Assembly: GCF_031127905.1 (NCBI RefSeq) | Contig: NZ_JARXIC010000018.1 | Coordinates: 21,814 to 85,813 of the forward strand | From: Thalassobacterium sedimentorum | GTDB lineage: Bacteria > Verrucomicrobiota > Verrucomicrobiia > Opitutales > Coraliomargaritaceae | Reading direction: 5' to 3' | DNA length: 64,000 bases | Part shown: positions 9,059-17,214 of the stretch, piece by piece | Position numbering within the stretch: the first letter of the stretch is position 1 | How the letters are laid out: each line of letters starts with the position of its first letter | The notes under the pieces: generated by a model | What the model was told of the DNA's origin: nothing | The model's database searches: none | Seen by the model: the letters and a program-made list of their open reading frames with translations, nothing else | Program-made: the position numbers and the translations under genes

Positions 9059-10189
9059 CTAACCTGCCCGAGCTGGCTTGGAGGTTACTGAAGTTACCGG
9101 ACTAAGCACGCCGAGGACAATTTTTGCCCCAGCTGATGTAATCTCGATTTTAAACGGCTTCGGTGAATTTTTCGAAGGTGTTTCCATGGTGACTTTAAAT
9201 TCCCCATCCTTATTATCCAAAATCCGCTTATAATAGTTGGCGGCCTGTCGGTGCGGAGGTTGCTTATCTTCGTCTTCCTCTGCCCCTTTGCCGGGGATTG
9301 GTTTACTCGGACTGATGATAACCGCTCCGTCTCGGCTCTGCTCCTCGATGAGCCATGCCACTTCCTCTGTCGGCTCCGTTTCGTCCACACCACGCTCGGG
9401 CCCCACCGACTTGTAGGAACAATGATGGAAGAGGTGCAAAATATCCCAAAGCAACCGGTCTTCGTTGTCATGACTACGACTCGTTTTTACAATCTCACCG
9501 ATGGTATCACAGTCCACGTCGGAACCGAGTAGCGCATAGGTTTCTGAACCACCTTCTATAAATGTGGCCTGCAGCACAACCGCATCTTGGTTGCGGTCTT
9601 CAAGACCACGTTCATCGCTGCGCCATGCGAAGGGGCAATGCACGAAGAACTCTACCTGCTCGGAGCCATCCAAACTAAAGCCTGGGATCGTCGTTCCAGC
9701 ATCAACGATGCAATGCGCACGGGATTCCAACGTGAGCCCATTCTCTTTGAGAAAAGACTCCAAAGCCGCTGGACGTGAAAAGACTTTGATGCCGGAGCCA
9801 TGCTTCAAACGATGGCGTGCCTCCTGACGGATTGCCCAAGCTGAATCCTCAACTCCTACCTCTGTGATCGCAGCCGCAGGCACCCACAATTCATCGATCT
9901 TAGGTCGACCCTCCTCTTGATATTTTGCAGCATGCTCTAGCCAAAAGAAATCACTCGAACCACAAACATGGTCATCGTCGAGGTGCGTAAAACAGACGAC
10001 GGAAAAGTCCTCTTGATCCGCATCATCCAACTCCTTGCGCAATTCAACGGGAAGGTCGCAGCGAGCATCGTATTGATTATTGGGGTCCCGCTTGTTGGCA
10101 TAATCCAACAGTACAAGCTGATCGTCAGCTAGACGGATAAGCGAGGTATCGGCATTGCCGAGAGGAAAGAATGTAATTTTTGCAGTCAT
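9059..10189 (-). CDS. Metallo-beta-lactamase-fold hydrolase of the E2-E1-JAB operon
   Basis: The 376-residue protein begins with beta strands and FFPLGNADTSLIRL, then the metal motif FTHLDDDHVCG. This is H69-x-D71-x-D73-H74, the variant used by ComEC-like members instead of HxHxDH. Further His-rich elements (HLFHHCSYKS) lie near residue 255. Its stop is one base before the start of the E2-E1-JAB gene, so both are on one transcript. The chain ends SKPARAG with a terminal glycine, which by analogy with Cap2 activating the C-terminus of CD-NTases could be the residue adenylated by the neighbouring E1. That is a hypothesis. Substrate unknown; nuclease or phosphodiesterase activity is plausible. 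Confidence 0.8.
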   Translation of the reverse strand: MTAKITFFPLGNADTSLIRLADDQLVLLDYANKRDPNNQYDARCDLPVELRKELDDADQEDFSVVCFTHLDDDHVCGSSDFFWLEHAAKYQEEGRPKIDELWVPAAAITEVGVEDSAWAIRQEARHRLKHGSGIKVFSRPAALESFLKENGLTLESRAHCIVDAGTTIPGFSLDGSEQVEFFVHCPFAWRSDERGLEDRNQDAVVLQATFIEGGSETYALLGSDVDCDTIGEIVKTSRSHDNEDRLLWDILHLFHHCSYKSVGPERGVDETEPTEEVAWLIEEQSRDGAVIISPSKPIPGKGAEEDEDKQPPHRQAANYYKRILDNKDGEFKVTMETPSKNSPKPFKIEITSAGAKIVLGVLSPVTSVTSKPARAG

Positions 10190-10272
10190 TGTATTTGGGG
10201 TTAACGTTCAATTGAATATCTACATACTACTTGATTAACGAAAACTTTACAATCGTCCCAAATGCATAACTC

Positions 10273-10288
10273 ATGACTATATAGTCAT
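10273..10288. promoter_or_regulatory. Perfect palindrome upstream of the E2-E1-JAB operon, probable operator
   Basis: ATGACTATATAGTCAT is a perfect 16-bp palindrome, 84 bp upstream of the metallo-beta-lactamase start. The same arms, ATGACT and AGTCAT with a 4-bp centre, recur at 23984 over the start of the LysR gene. Two sites with identical arms and spacing at the promoters of two defence operons suggest one dimeric regulator, most simply the LysR protein. Confidence 0.6.
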
Positions 10289-10419
10289 ACGATGCCCATC
10301 ACTATTTCCGCAGCATTAAAACCGAAACGTATTGATGGGGCTTCTTTTAATCCTTCGACTAGGCCAAATCTGACAGTCAAGAATTAGTAAACTGCGGACC
10401 TTCGTATCTGTGTTTTTCA

Positions 10420-10451
10420 ACCGCTTAAACAGCCCTTAATTTACGCTTAAA
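10420..10451 (+). repeat. Triple CGCTTAA repeat, copy 1
   Basis: Three heptamers CGCTTAA, CCCTTAA, CGCTTAA start 11 bp apart (10422, 10433, 10444). The similarity to copy 3 at 13229 extends over about 65 bp, including the preceding T-rich stretch and the following GGGTTG. Copies 1 and 3 lie on either side of the AAA/PLD-like gene pair. Confidence 0.75.
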
Positions 10452-10482
10452 GGCAGTTGAACGGGGTTGAGCCCTTTCAGCA

Positions 10483-11457
10483 TTAAAAATTATCACCTTT
10501 TGCAACTGGTATCGTCTTAATCAAATCAAAAGGTGAGCTTGGTTCAGTGTATTCGGCCCACCATTCTAGTAATTCGACACCGCTGATACGAGAGACAGGC
10601 GTCATTGATTCAGGTTCGCGGGCGGCATCTAAGCCTGACTCGATATTAAGCCCTGCGATGTCGGTTAGAATTAAACGGGGATGGACGCTGGCTCTCTGAG
10701 TATTCCTCCAGATCTTAAAAGACATGACACTCGCAATTTCTTTAGAGCCCGCGGGCATAAATCGATGGGATTCATTGCGCATCGAATGTTCAAAATTATA
10801 AAGAAAAGTGTCTTCTCGACCTTTCGACCACTCTTGCGGGTTGTAGCTACAGTTGAATTCGATGCTTTCTATGATTTGTTCGGAGTCGCGAAGATGCTCG
10901 AGGTTCTTTTTCAGCACTGTTAAAAAGCGAGTCTCGAAACAAAAATGAGGATCTACAAAGGCGACCTTTCTACATTGCTTAAGTAGGTGCTCGGTGCAAC
11001 CGCACAGCGATTCGAGATTTCTAGGGATACGCCCAGAACTACGAACAGACCAGGGTATGCATTCGCCATTAATATCATCGAAGCGGACTACTGCTGTATT
11101 CGAACGAGGGTTCTCTTCAGCGAGCACTGCCTTAAATGGCACTCTTGAGTGCATCTCTTCCGCCTTCTCTAGCCAGTTCGCGCCATTGCAATCATTGGGG
11201 AAATTGATTGCGGTTGTTCGCTTCCTGAACTCTTCGCCATTACGACGCAGATACTTTTCCTTAATACTCTTCGCCTTAACTTGCCCCATCTGATTTAAGG
11301 CGGGATTACGCTTAGCCTCACGCATCCAATCTTTCAGCCTAGGAAATACTGCCATCAAGCGGCCCTGGCCATAACCCATGCCCTCGATGAAGATTCGATC
11401 AAAGCGCTCCCAACTGTTACAGAGGCCCTCAGGTTCAATTGCGTAAATATCGTGCAT
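10483..11457 (-). CDS. PLD-like partner of the DUF3696 ATPase
   Basis: The 324-residue protein starts in the base after the ATPase stop (TAGATG junction), so they form one operon. Residues 165-190 (KVAFVDPHFCFETRF) and 258-277 (VHPRLILTDIAGLNIESGLD) resemble the two halves of a phospholipase-D fold. H259-x-R261-x4-D266 matches HxKx4D with Arg for Lys. PLD folds in defence systems are often nucleases, but the Lys-to-Arg change leaves catalysis uncertain. The N-terminal 150 residues, with a basic stretch (IKEKYLRRNGEEFRKRT), are not recognised. It is probably the effector or sensor acting with the ATPase. Confidence 0.6.
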   Translation of the reverse strand: MHDIYAIEPEGLCNSWERFDRIFIEGMGYGQGRLMAVFPRLKDWMREAKRNPALNQMGQVKAKSIKEKYLRRNGEEFRKRTTAINFPNDCNGANWLEKAEEMHSRVPFKAVLAEENPRSNTAVVRFDDINGECIPWSVRSSGRIPRNLESLCGCTEHLLKQCRKVAFVDPHFCFETRFLTVLKKNLEHLRDSEQIIESIEFNCSYNPQEWSKGREDTFLYNFEHSMRNESHRFMPAGSKEIASVMSFKIWRNTQRASVHPRLILTDIAGLNIESGLDAAREPESMTPVSRISGVELLEWWAEYTEPSSPFDLIKTIPVAKGDNF

Positions 11458-13128
11458 CTAGAATAACTCTGATTCGCGTTCTTCGAAAAATCCATTCGGC
11501 CAGCGGTCAAGAAAGTCGCCGTCCTCGGAAATCCGGAGAGGAATCATCTCAGTTTTGTGCTCACCCGCGTTTACATAATATACCGAAATATGCTCCGGTT
11601 TGACTGCGCCGAGATAGTCGACATCGGCTTCGCCCTCTTCCGTAGTTTCGCGAATACGGCGCAGCAGTCGAAGCATCAAGTGCTCACTGTGGGACTCCAA
11701 AATGAAGCGCTTGTTGTCTTCCGTGATTGCGGAATGGATGAATAGATCGCCGAGGCGAGATTGCACTGCGGGGTGTAGGTGCAGCTCTGGTTGCTCAATA
11801 CAGATCGTATTACCATCGCCGACCATGGATCCCACGACGACCGGTATGACTTGCGAGACTCCCACGCCGATATCACAAGGGGCGACTGTCGAGCCCGTCC
11901 GCGCGTCGTAGAGACTCAGCGATGCCCGGAGGGGACTACTATAGATTTCACTCAACACTGCTTTGAGTCGTTCCTCAATGTCCTCATCGATCGCGGTCTC
12001 TGACAGACGCTCCAGCGTGAGCAGTGCCAGGCTGTCTTCGTCTACTTCGTAGGACTTACGACTCAACAGACTGTAGCCTAAATCAAGGCGATCCGAGAGC
12101 CATTCACTGGTGGCTAATACCAAGCCGTTCCCATCTGGTATCGTTGCAGAGTGATACAGCTTATCCCACGCCGCCATGCCATCGGCCCAGCGATCTTCTC
12201 GAGGGGAACGTAAGCTGCTAAAGTTGCGTTTTGGAATCGCACGGAGAGGGCCGATGTAGCAGACCTTCTTTAACTCATCGAGCACTGCCTGCCCCGCACC
12301 TACAGCCAAGTGGCTCAATATAAATTGCGACCAGGCATAGTCTTTGTAAGCGTCTTTAGCTTCGTCGTCCCAAGCTGAGGCACGAATGTCAATGGTCTCT
12401 TCTGCTGGCAATAGAGGCTGTTGCCAGTTAGGGATCGCGGAGCGGCTATTAATCGGAACTTTGAAAAGTAAAAAGCCTTCTGGCTTGTTGGCTATGAGAC
12501 ATTTGCGCTCTAGGTAGCGATAGAGCAATTGGATCTCTGTCGACTCGTAGGGATTGCTTCCCCCTTCGGCAAAGGCTGACTGCAGCAAACGGTGCGTTGG
12601 TCGGCAGTGGTGCAAATATGCCTGCTGGCTGGATTCGGCGATCAGTTCGACAAAATCCTGACCATTCAGGCTGACGGAATATTTTCTGATCAGTGGCCGT
12701 TTTTCGTTGAAATCCCAGCCGACTGTCACTTCCACCGTGACGGTTTTGATTCCAGGCAGACCGTTGTCGATCAGTGAGCGAGCGTTCACATCAGCCAAAT
12801 CACTACGGTAATCCATGACGGGGATCACGGGCAAGCCGTCGTCGCTGACCTCGACCGTTACGCCGATCTTCACTTCGCGGCCTTCTTTATCGTGCCCATG
12901 CACTAGTTGCTGAAAGCCACCGAGGTCGATGGAGCTACCGCTGGCTTGCAGCTGGTCGGCGTCGGCGTTGCGGCGCTCCAGTAATTCACGAAGGTAGAGC
13001 ATTGCTTGCAATAATGTGCTCTTGCCAGCGCTGTTGGCTCCGAAGAGCACGGTGATCGGCTTTAGGTCGACCTCGACGCGGTCGGCGATGCCTTTGAAGT
13101 TTTCGATGGTGATGCGGGTGATGGCCAT
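11458..13128 (-). CDS. DUF3696 AAA/ABC-type ATPase (OLD-like group)
   Basis: The 556-residue protein has the N-terminal ITIENFKGI strand and Walker A GANSAGKST (30-38) typical of Rad50/SMC/OLD-type ATPases. The signature and Walker B region reads ICIEQPELHLHP near 430, followed by the His switch ILESHSEHLMLRLLRR. The last 30 residues, DRWPNGFFEERESELF, match the DUF3696 C-terminal motif. Such ATPases form dimers and often act as the sensing or gating half of two-gene phage-defence systems, here with the PLD-like protein. A truncated relative of its first 40 residues lies upstream at 13234-13395. Confidence 0.9.
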   Translation of the reverse strand: MAITRITIENFKGIADRVEVDLKPITVLFGANSAGKSTLLQAMLYLRELLERRNADADQLQASGSSIDLGGFQQLVHGHDKEGREVKIGVTVEVSDDGLPVIPVMDYRSDLADVNARSLIDNGLPGIKTVTVEVTVGWDFNEKRPLIRKYSVSLNGQDFVELIAESSQQAYLHHCRPTHRLLQSAFAEGGSNPYESTEIQLLYRYLERKCLIANKPEGFLLFKVPINSRSAIPNWQQPLLPAEETIDIRASAWDDEAKDAYKDYAWSQFILSHLAVGAGQAVLDELKKVCYIGPLRAIPKRNFSSLRSPREDRWADGMAAWDKLYHSATIPDGNGLVLATSEWLSDRLDLGYSLLSRKSYEVDEDSLALLTLERLSETAIDEDIEERLKAVLSEIYSSPLRASLSLYDARTGSTVAPCDIGVGVSQVIPVVVGSMVGDGNTICIEQPELHLHPAVQSRLGDLFIHSAITEDNKRFILESHSEHLMLRLLRRIRETTEEGEADVDYLGAVKPEHISVYYVNAGEHKTEMIPLRISEDGDFLDRWPNGFFEERESELF

Positions 13129-13161
13129 TGGAAAAATTAAAATGAATACAGTTACCTGTTT

Positions 13162-13193
13162 GGTTAAGCGTAGATTTAGCGTGATTAAGCGGT
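13162..13193 (-). repeat. Triple CGCTTAA repeat, copy 2 (inverted)
   Basis: Read on the minus strand: CGCTTAA, CGCTAAA, CGCTTAA with 10- and 11-bp spacing. It lies 34 bp upstream of the ATPase start and faces copy 3 at 13229, so the two form a large inverted pair that could also fold in RNA. Confidence 0.65.
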
Positions 13194-13228
13194 GATGATT
13201 TCTGCTTATCTTAGGCTCTGTATTTTTG

Positions 13229-13260
13229 ACCGCTTAAAGGGCACTTAATTTACGCTTAAA
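13229..13260 (+). repeat. Triple CGCTTAA repeat, copy 3
   Basis: CGCTTAA, CACTTAA, CGCTTAA at 13231, 13242 and 13253, exactly 11 bp apart. The sequence on both sides matches copy 1. Its first heptamer supplies the stop codon of the ATPase remnant on the other strand. Confidence 0.75.
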
Positions 13261-13395
13261 GGGAAATGAAGTGGGTTGTTGCAGCAGCGTGCCAGCGCTG
13301 TTGGCTCCGAAGAGCGCGGTGATCGGCTTTAGGTCGACCTCGACGCGGTCGGCGATGCCTTTAAAGTTTTCGATGGTGATTTTCGTAATGGACAT
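13234..13395 (-). pseudogene. Remnant of a second DUF3696 ATPase gene (first 40 codons)
   Basis: A 53-codon frame from the ATG at 13395 encodes MSITKITIENFKGIADRVEV and continues like the intact ATPase up to the P-loop. Bases 13290-13395 match 13024-13128 with only about seven differences. At the P-loop it reads GANSAG then TLLQQ: the Lys and Ser of GANSAGKST are missing, and the TLLQ codons differ synonymously. It then runs into triplet repeat copy 3 and stops. It is a leftover of a related ATPase gene or of an unequal recombination, not a functional protein. Confidence 0.8.
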
Positions 13396-13406
13396 GGTGA
13401 GATCTC

Positions 13407-16400
13407 TTAATCCACGAGGCTTACTAGTGATTTGATATGCTGCTCTAAATCTTGAAATGCCACGACCTGACTTTTTGGGTAGTCGATTCCGTCAATAAAT
13501 GCCATCGGAACTCGGTCACTTGTGACGAGCAGCGGCACCCAAATTATTCTGGATTCATCAATGCCTGCCATCTTAGATATCGCTTCAGGATGATCTTTTA
13601 TCCACGCACATCTGCGTTTGTGCTTAGCAAGGTAATCCTTCTTTTTCATATCCCCCCGAAATTCCTCAAGTTTTTGAATCACCTGACGCACTGTGAGCGA
13701 GGGCTTTAGTCGCTTGCACTCAATTAAAAATATCTTTCCAGTGTCATGATCCCATGCCAGAACATCAAAGTCGCCTAGGTCAGGCTGCTTCGAAGCTCCA
13801 AGCTCAGTTAGCTTGATCTCAGTTTTTTGATTAGGAAGCAATTTCTGGATTTCATTAGCAACCTCTCTCGTAAACGCTTTCCCCTTCTTGTCAGCTACGC
13901 TGCCAAAGTAGCTGCTCATTTCTTTAGATTGAAAGAGCTTCTCTGGAAGATTCCCCTCCCAAATATTGCGAGTCAAATATCGAACCCATCGGTGAAGGTG
14001 TGTAGCCGATATCGCAAATTGTTGTGGGGAACGCTCGACCTCAACAAATGGACGCAGCAACACCGAAAGACCTCTGAAATATCGCCAAGGAAGGACATCG
14101 TTCCCGTCGCAACCTTTGGGGAACTCTGCATTCCAGCTTGGCCTGATTGGTAAAACAAAACGTGCAACAAATGAATCTGCCTGCTTGGAATTCAGGCCTA
14201 TATGCTCTTCTAGGAGGTATCGAAACTCGCGAATACCAAGAGTCCCACCAGCAGTTTTTGTCTTAACTGCCTTTTCGGTGAAAAAGTCTCGAACATCCAA
14301 AATTGTGTCGTAGCTAAAACCAAACTCTGCCTCGAACGCCTTTTCAAAACTCAAAACCTCCTTACTCCGCTCGCCGGAAGTTTTAGAAGGTTCTTCAGCA
14401 TTCTGAAAGTGGGTTCCGTATGAATCCGCGTCATGCTGGATCCCATCATCGATTCGCGAGGTGATGTAGGGAGCAAAAACTGCTTCTTGAAAGTCCTCTT
14501 GATAATCCACAATCCCATTCGGATTGATTTCTAGACTAGCCTGAACGAACCCGCTAACAATTGAGTCTCGATGGTTTGCAATTTCAATCATTAGAAAAAT
14601 TTGAGCTAGAAGCGAGGCATGTTCCGTTTGAGATATAGACTCTTTTGCGTTTGGTTCGTGTGAGTATACGGCCGTCTCGATCAGCGCTCTATTTGCGACT
14701 TCAGAAGTGGCATGTTTTCCACTCTCTGTTCGAATTCGTTCCTTCAGCCAATCTGCTCCATCATCCAGAGCCAAAAGGGCTCTTGTCGATAAACTCCAAC
14801 GCGAACGATCACGTGAAAAATCATCCATCTGAGAGAACGACCGAGAAACGACAGACAATGTATCATACTGCTTGAGCTTAGCTGTAAGATCTTCTTGCAG
14901 TTTCCGAACGATCGTATCCAGAGTTTTTTGAGCCTCACTAGAATCTGTAATTCGCTTGGGTAGTTTGTCATCAACCAGAAAAGCAAGCCCAACTCGCAAT
15001 CTGCCGAGCTCTTCTGGTGGAATAAATTCTGGGTCAGCATCTCCGGGACCACTAACAATTGATTCAAGGTTGTCAGATGAAATAACGTGGAAGAAACGTG
15101 TATTATCGTTTTTCACGATCTGTGTGACGAGTTCTACCTCTTCTTCAGGTCCAAGACTTACATCCGCCATGTCTGCAACAGCTCGAATGATCGTCGAGAC
15201 AATTTCCCGTTCCGCAATATTGTCTGCCCGATGAAACTTCCCTAGGAAACCTTCAAATATACTAAGTCGAGCAACCGCGTGACTCCTGTCTAACTGATAG
15301 TTTAATTCAGTTTGCTCGTCCGCCAACTGAGATACATTCTCCAGTTTCCATCCATCAATATCCACAAACAGTAATTCAAGATTGAAACGCTCGACACCCC
15401 ATGCCGATTTTTCGGATACAGCAGGCAAGATCCGTTCAATCCAATTAGAAATACAATCCCATAAGCGGTAATATAAATTCCTTACTTCTGGATTCTTTGG
15501 ACGCTCTCTGGCGGTGACCCACCAGACATGCCCCTGCCACTCCGCACAACCACTCAAAATGCCGTTACCGACGGCATCGTGATCAGCATAGAAAATATTT
15601 GAACTCAAATCTGGATTTAGACCAACGGCTTTTCGTTGAACGATGTGCCACCCATCTCCTTCAGGCACTTTTTGGCAGTGACGATCATTGGTTGATTTTA
15701 GCTCAAGATTGAGACCTTTTGAAAAACTCCCTTCAATCATCAGCATATTGTGAGGATTTTTCGGATCTATCTCTCGGCGATGTAAAATGAAGTCTTGATC
15801 TTTCCAGAAGGCGTAAAGATTAAAAAATCCAGCAGTGTTGACGATTTTGACGTTAGCTTGCTCCAGATTGTCCTCTTGACACCCCAAATACCAAAGCCTC
15901 TTTGCGCTAAATTCGTGATCAAATGAGAGAGTTTGCCAATCTGCTAAGCCGCAAGAGAAGAAGTGCCAGCGAGGCGGAATGCTCTTTAAGGCAAAGACTA
16001 CGGGGCGGCCAACACCCGATAATCCAAAAAGGACGATTCCCCCTTTGAAATCCTCAACTTTTTCACATGATCGACAGCAATCTTCGATGTATTGAGTCAA
16101 AGCATCAGCCTGCTCCTCGCTCATATCCTCAACTGCTTCAAGATTACTGCCTGTAGACAAAGTTGAGCTCCATGTGAATGCCAGAATCGGCTTACCCAAA
16201 TCAAACTGACCAACGTATGGGAATAATGGTGGCAGACATTCTGGACTTTTCGGTAGGCTTATTCCTTCCAGCGCCCGCACACCAAACCGTGGGAGCACAT
16301 CGTTTACGAAAAACTCCGCGCTTTCCTTTCCGAAAAACGTATCGGCCCAACCTCCTAAGGCAGGAACTACTTCGAGAATAAATGCAGCCGCAGCACGGCA

Positions 16401-17213
16401 AAGACAAGACGGTGCCGCAATGACAAGACTACCCTCCTCTTTATGTAGAGGGAAGCGTTCTAACGGCGACCCCACCACAGGATTAGATTCTAAATCTTGA
16501 TGTTTACTGCGGTCAAAAACAAATGCCGCGAGTGTTGTAGTATTAATCCCAAGACTCGAAAGACGCTCATCCGAAAACGTCACGGCCCCAGAGTGTGCGC
16601 ATATAACGGCATCGGACGGCAATTCGATGGGGCCACCCGCTACGCTTTCGCTGGTAATGTATCGGTGTTGATTTAGTTCGTCTGCAATCGAATCTGAAAT
16701 TCGAAGGAGGGCGATGACTGATTCATAGCATTCCTTAAATCCGGGAAAATTGACTTTTTCAGAGAGAAAGTTCAATAACCGCTCAAGGATGAAATCAGCG
16801 TTTGAAAAAGTGCCTGGATAAACCCGAAATCCACCTTCAGTTGTGCACACGTATCCTACGAAAACATCTTCGGATGGATCTTCCTGAGGTGCCCACGGCG
16901 ACGAACCCATTTGAGAAGTCCATTGCCGAAGGTCATTTGGCTTTGCTATTTTATGACCTTTGCAACACAGCAAAGCCATGTTCTGCAGGACTTGGATCCT
17001 TATATTGTTTTCGGCCAAACTCGGCATTGTTTCCAATGAGGCAATTAACCGCGCTGCTGAAGTAGGTTTAAATTCGCGCAGCCAACTTGCGAGAGTCTGA
17101 TGATCTTGTCGCAGATTGCTTATTAAATGACCAGATGGAACAGGAACCATATCTCGCATGAGCGCTTGGAATTTCTCAAAGTCCTCGGGCGATGGAGTTT
17201 CAGGCTCTTTCAT
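13407..17213 (-). CDS. Large protein with C-terminal PD-(D/E)xK-like nuclease, last gene of the type I RM operon
   Basis: The ATG at 17213 follows the hsdS stop by one base and has AAAGGAG upstream, so it is chosen over the in-frame start at 17267. This gives 1268 residues. Most of the chain is unrecognised: an alpha-helical N-terminus with several Cys, a beta-rich middle, and a helical, charged 700-1000 region. Residues 1111-1268 look like a restriction-endonuclease fold: FTREVANEIQKLL helix, LGDFDVLAWD with Asp near 1150, IFLIECKRLK with the E-x-K at 1165-1167, then VRQVIQKLEEFRG. It may be a nuclease that adds a second layer to the RM system or is directed by it. I know no family name for the full-length protein. 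Confidence 0.65.
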   Translation of the reverse strand: MKEPETPSPEDFEKFQALMRDMVPVPSGHLISNLRQDHQTLASWLREFKPTSAARLIASLETMPSLAENNIRIQVLQNMALLCCKGHKIAKPNDLRQWTSQMGSSPWAPQEDPSEDVFVGYVCTTEGGFRVYPGTFSNADFILERLLNFLSEKVNFPGFKECYESVIALLRISDSIADELNQHRYITSESVAGGPIELPSDAVICAHSGAVTFSDERLSSLGINTTTLAAFVFDRSKHQDLESNPVVGSPLERFPLHKEEGSLVIAAPSCLCRAAAAFILEVVPALGGWADTFFGKESAEFFVNDVLPRFGVRALEGISLPKSPECLPPLFPYVGQFDLGKPILAFTWSSTLSTGSNLEAVEDMSEEQADALTQYIEDCCRSCEKVEDFKGGIVLFGLSGVGRPVVFALKSIPPRWHFFSCGLADWQTLSFDHEFSAKRLWYLGCQEDNLEQANVKIVNTAGFFNLYAFWKDQDFILHRREIDPKNPHNMLMIEGSFSKGLNLELKSTNDRHCQKVPEGDGWHIVQRKAVGLNPDLSSNIFYADHDAVGNGILSGCAEWQGHVWWVTARERPKNPEVRNLYYRLWDCISNWIERILPAVSEKSAWGVERFNLELLFVDIDGWKLENVSQLADEQTELNYQLDRSHAVARLSIFEGFLGKFHRADNIAEREIVSTIIRAVADMADVSLGPEEEVELVTQIVKNDNTRFFHVISSDNLESIVSGPGDADPEFIPPEELGRLRVGLAFLVDDKLPKRITDSSEAQKTLDTIVRKLQEDLTAKLKQYDTLSVVSRSFSQMDDFSRDRSRWSLSTRALLALDDGADWLKERIRTESGKHATSEVANRALIETAVYSHEPNAKESISQTEHASLLAQIFLMIEIANHRDSIVSGFVQASLEINPNGIVDYQEDFQEAVFAPYITSRIDDGIQHDADSYGTHFQNAEEPSKTSGERSKEVLSFEKAFEAEFGFSYDTILDVRDFFTEKAVKTKTAGGTLGIREFRYLLEEHIGLNSKQADSFVARFVLPIRPSWNAEFPKGCDGNDVLPWRYFRGLSVLLRPFVEVERSPQQFAISATHLHRWVRYLTRNIWEGNLPEKLFQSKEMSSYFGSVADKKGKAFTREVANEIQKLLPNQKTEIKLTELGASKQPDLGDFDVLAWDHDTGKIFLIECKRLKPSLTVRQVIQKLEEFRGDMKKKDYLAKHKRRCAWIKDHPEAISKMAGIDESRIIWVPLLVTSDRVPMAFIDGIDYPKSQVVAFQDLEQHIKSLVSLVD

Positions 17214-17214
17214 T

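Noticed and set aside
6781..10189. CBASS interpretation of the E1/E2/JAB genes
   Set aside because: No CD-NTase gene lies nearby, and the enzymes are fused differently from Cap2/Cap3.
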